From CAZLBC01 sp964557575 (lineage in GTDB: Bacteria; Planctomycetota; Phycisphaerae; SM23-33), in assembly GCA_964557575.1 (NCBI GenBank), contig CAZLBC010000034.1, forward strand, positions 1-44,418: a stretch of DNA of 44,418 nucleotides, given 5' to 3'. The position numbers were made by a program, and so were the translations under genes. This document shows, piece by piece, positions 43,025 to 44,418 of this stretch. The notes under the pieces were generated by a model. The model saw only the letters and a program-made list of their open reading frames with translations. It was not told the origin of the DNA and did no database searches. Position 1 is the first letter of the stretch. Every line of letters starts with the position of its first letter.

Positions 43025-44161
43025 ATGAATCAGTATCATCCTTTAGTAATCTATGCTATCGTTATGTGTAACGGCCTGCTGGTGTATGCAGATGAAAAAA
43101 TTATTACAAAGGGTGAGGTTATTAAGCATCTTCGCAGTAGCATTGAATCAGTCAGCTACGGGGCCCAATCAACCATAGCAAATAACAAGCATGACAATGC
43201 CTTTATAATTGACAATGCTCATGAGGCAAAAACTTTATTTAACACCATTGATATACCGGATATTGTTACAAATAATATGCCTGATGATATTTCCGTCAAT
43301 GCCATTGGCATGGAAAAACAATATCTTTTAAACATGCTAAAAATAAATATACATTATGACAACAAAGAATTAGCCACAATGAAAATCAAGCGCAGTATTT
43401 ACAATGTTATACTCTGGTCAAAATACCTTAATAATACAACACCGATATCCCAAGCTAAATATGAACAAATAGTATCGAGCATACAGCCACTTATCGATAG
43501 GTGCCGCAAGATACTGCATGATTATCTTGATTCAACGATTAAGCCACAACGTATTGATAATAAGATAAACCAGCTTGAAATGAGTATCAAACAATGTGCG
43601 AGAATACGACTTATCAAATCTTTACATTGTCCATTGCCTTTACATAAAATTGACGAGATCGCCGATGCGCTTGAAACAAAGCTGATATCTTCCATAAAAA
43701 GCATTAAATTAGCAAGAGTGGCATCACAAAACGCACCCTTTGGTTATGGAATAAATTCTGACTATATTATTTTTCAATTGATCAGGTTTATTCAAGGCAA
43801 AATTTTTGATAGTACAAAAAACGAGTCAATTATCAATATAAATAAAGAAGCTTTATGCCCTGGTTACTCGGCCCTTAATGCAGAAATATCAAGGTTACGC
43901 AGGGAACTCAGAAAAAATATCGCTGCACAACGGGATGCGAAGACAGGTAAACGACAACCCGTCAGCAAGCGTTACTCGCATGATTCACATAAGCCTGCAC
44001 TATCGGATAAAGAAAAGAAATCGTTGAACCGAGAATACCGGAAGGCACTGAGGGAGTTTGGCATAGTTGAATCCGACAATGCTGAGTCGACTGAGAATAA
44101 CGAAGACCACAGCCCCCGCCAGGACCCCCGCCAGCCGTCGGGTTTCAATTACGCAAATTAG
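43025..44161 (+). CDS. exported helical/coiled-coil protein of unknown function
   Basis: A 378-residue protein with a Sec signal (HPLVIYAIVMCNGLLVYA, cleavage before DEK). No recognised family. The mature part is mostly helical, with paired Lys/Arg/Glu segments and a coiled coil near 295-350 (EISRLRRELRKNIAAQRDA; SDKEKKSLNREYRKALREFG). It resembles its neighbour at 41684 in style (small, helical, N/K/I-rich), but I cannot show homology. ATG at 43025 is chosen for the leader and an AAAGGGA site. The last about 20 codons run into GC-rich sequence after 44107, so the C-terminus (PRQDPRQPSGFNYAN) may derive from the flanking DNA. Confidence 0.72.
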   Translation: MNQYHPLVIYAIVMCNGLLVYADEKIITKGEVIKHLRSSIESVSYGAQSTIANNKHDNAFIIDNAHEAKTLFNTIDIPDIVTNNMPDDISVNAIGMEKQYLLNMLKINIHYDNKELATMKIKRSIYNVILWSKYLNNTTPISQAKYEQIVSSIQPLIDRCRKILHDYLDSTIKPQRIDNKINQLEMSIKQCARIRLIKSLHCPLPLHKIDEIADALETKLISSIKSIKLARVASQNAPFGYGINSDYIIFQLIRFIQGKIFDSTKNESIININKEALCPGYSALNAEISRLRRELRKNIAAQRDAKTGKRQPVSKRYSHDSHKPALSDKEKKSLNREYRKALREFGIVESDNAESTENNEDHSPRQDPRQPSGFNYAN

Positions 44162-44179
44162 CCCCCGGCAGCCGGCCCA

Positions 44180-44314
44180 TCACCGTTCCCCGCCGTTCTT
44201 CCCCCGGCCGATCTTCTCGAAGGGGATCGGCTTGAAGCCGGGCAGCTTCTCGAAAACGGGCGAATCCTTCTTCAGCCGCAGGTCCAGCTTCTCGAAGTCC
44301 GCGAACCGCAGGTC
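44180..44314 (-). pseudogene. C-terminal relic of a broken gene (tail resembling parallel beta-helix proteins)
   Basis: About 44 codons end at TGA 44182-44180 and encode DLRFADFEKLDLRLKKDS, then PVFEKLPGFKPIPFEKIGRG. The SPxF...GFKPIPFEKIG tail is one I associate with secreted right-handed beta-helix and related glycan-active proteins of the PVC group; that identification is from memory. Upstream on the minus strand, the match ends near 44314 and the frame closes at a TAA a few codons later (about 44338), so only the tail remains. The change to unrelated sequence coincides with the edge of the AT-rich island. Confidence 0.5.
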
Positions 44315-44418
44315 AATAAATCTGAGCAGACAACGCCTTCTTTAGAAAGACGAACGACGAAGTCCCCTGTTGTTTACATGAAGTTACGACGCTCCAGATC
44401 TTTTCACACCACCGTTTT

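Noticed and set aside
1..44418. tRNA or rRNA genes, CRISPR arrays, complete insertion sequences, replication origin
   Set aside because: No cloverleaf-like sequence, no regularly spaced repeats beyond the three 17-mers, and no transposase or integrase frame was found by eye; short structured RNAs could be missed.

Overview
The window is a GC-rich bacterial segment with the gene content of a free-living carbohydrate degrader of the Planctomycetota / PVC type (Lentisphaerota and Kiritimatiellota are equally possible). This assignment rests on family content only: three DUF1080 (3-keto-disaccharide hydrolase-like) domains, two ThuA-like domains, a Tat-exported Gfo/Idh/MocA oxidoreductase, DUF4838, a neutral-ceramidase-like protein, LamG, and a plant/trypanosome-like phosphofructokinase. 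Almost every product carries a Sec, Tat or lipoprotein signal, and the cell has an outer membrane (TonB/ExbBD, a beta-barrel protein).

Layout. (1) 1-5.4 kb: the tail of an unknown gene, a secreted helical-barrel lyase-like protein, a Tat-exported DUF1080 protein, a 5'-truncated sugar-isomerase-like gene and a ThuA protein. (2) 5.4-6.1 kb: about 700 bases without a convincing gene, ending in three copies of a 17-base repeat. (3) 6.1-12 kb: a DUF1080 lipoprotein, then a tightly overlapping minus-strand operon DUF3450 > TtpC-like ExbB > ExbB > ExbD > TonB > TPR, the layout of the Vibrio TonB2/TtpC systems. (4) 12-18.7 kb: phosphofructokinase, Gfo/Idh/MocA, a GH5-like enzyme, a LamG lipoprotein and a ThuA-DUF1080 fusion. 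(5) 18.7-22.2 kb: a minus-strand operon of beta-barrel protein > permuted NlpC/P60 (YiiX-like) lipoprotein > gluzincin-like lipoprotein. (6) 22.3-25.5 kb: a wrecked rhomboid gene, an eight-haem cytochrome with HEAT and TPR regions, and the tail of an alpha-L-fucosidase gene. (7) 25.6-37.5 kb: a plus-strand polysaccharide-utilisation block (DUF4838; a clan-A barrel/GH115-like fusion; FAD oxidoreductase; ceramidase-like; double alpha/beta-hydrolase esterase). (8) 37.5-44.2 kb: an operon that opens with a beta-propeller protein and changes inside that gene (near 39.07 kb) to AT-rich sequence encoding three unrecognised secreted or anchored proteins. (9) 44.2 kb to the end: GC-rich sequence with the tail of another broken gene.

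How it fits together. Regions 1, 4 and 7 read as extracellular or periplasmic glycan breakdown: clan-A and GH115-like hydrolases and an esterase open decorated polysaccharide, while Gfo/Idh and DUF1080/ThuA proteins fit a keto-sugar oxidation-cleavage route. The TonB cluster could power outer-membrane uptake.

The strongest candidate for an undescribed system is region 8. Its only clear promoter (37537-37565) has a run of ten G inside the -35/-10 spacer, the architecture of phase-variable promoters, and it would drive a mosaic propeller protein plus three exported proteins I cannot assign. A second theme is gene decay: four genes (sugar isomerase, rhomboid, fucosidase, and the broken gene at 44.2 kb) survive only as fragments. 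A third is a consistent set of sigma70-like promoters with 17-18 base spacers upstream of most transcription units.
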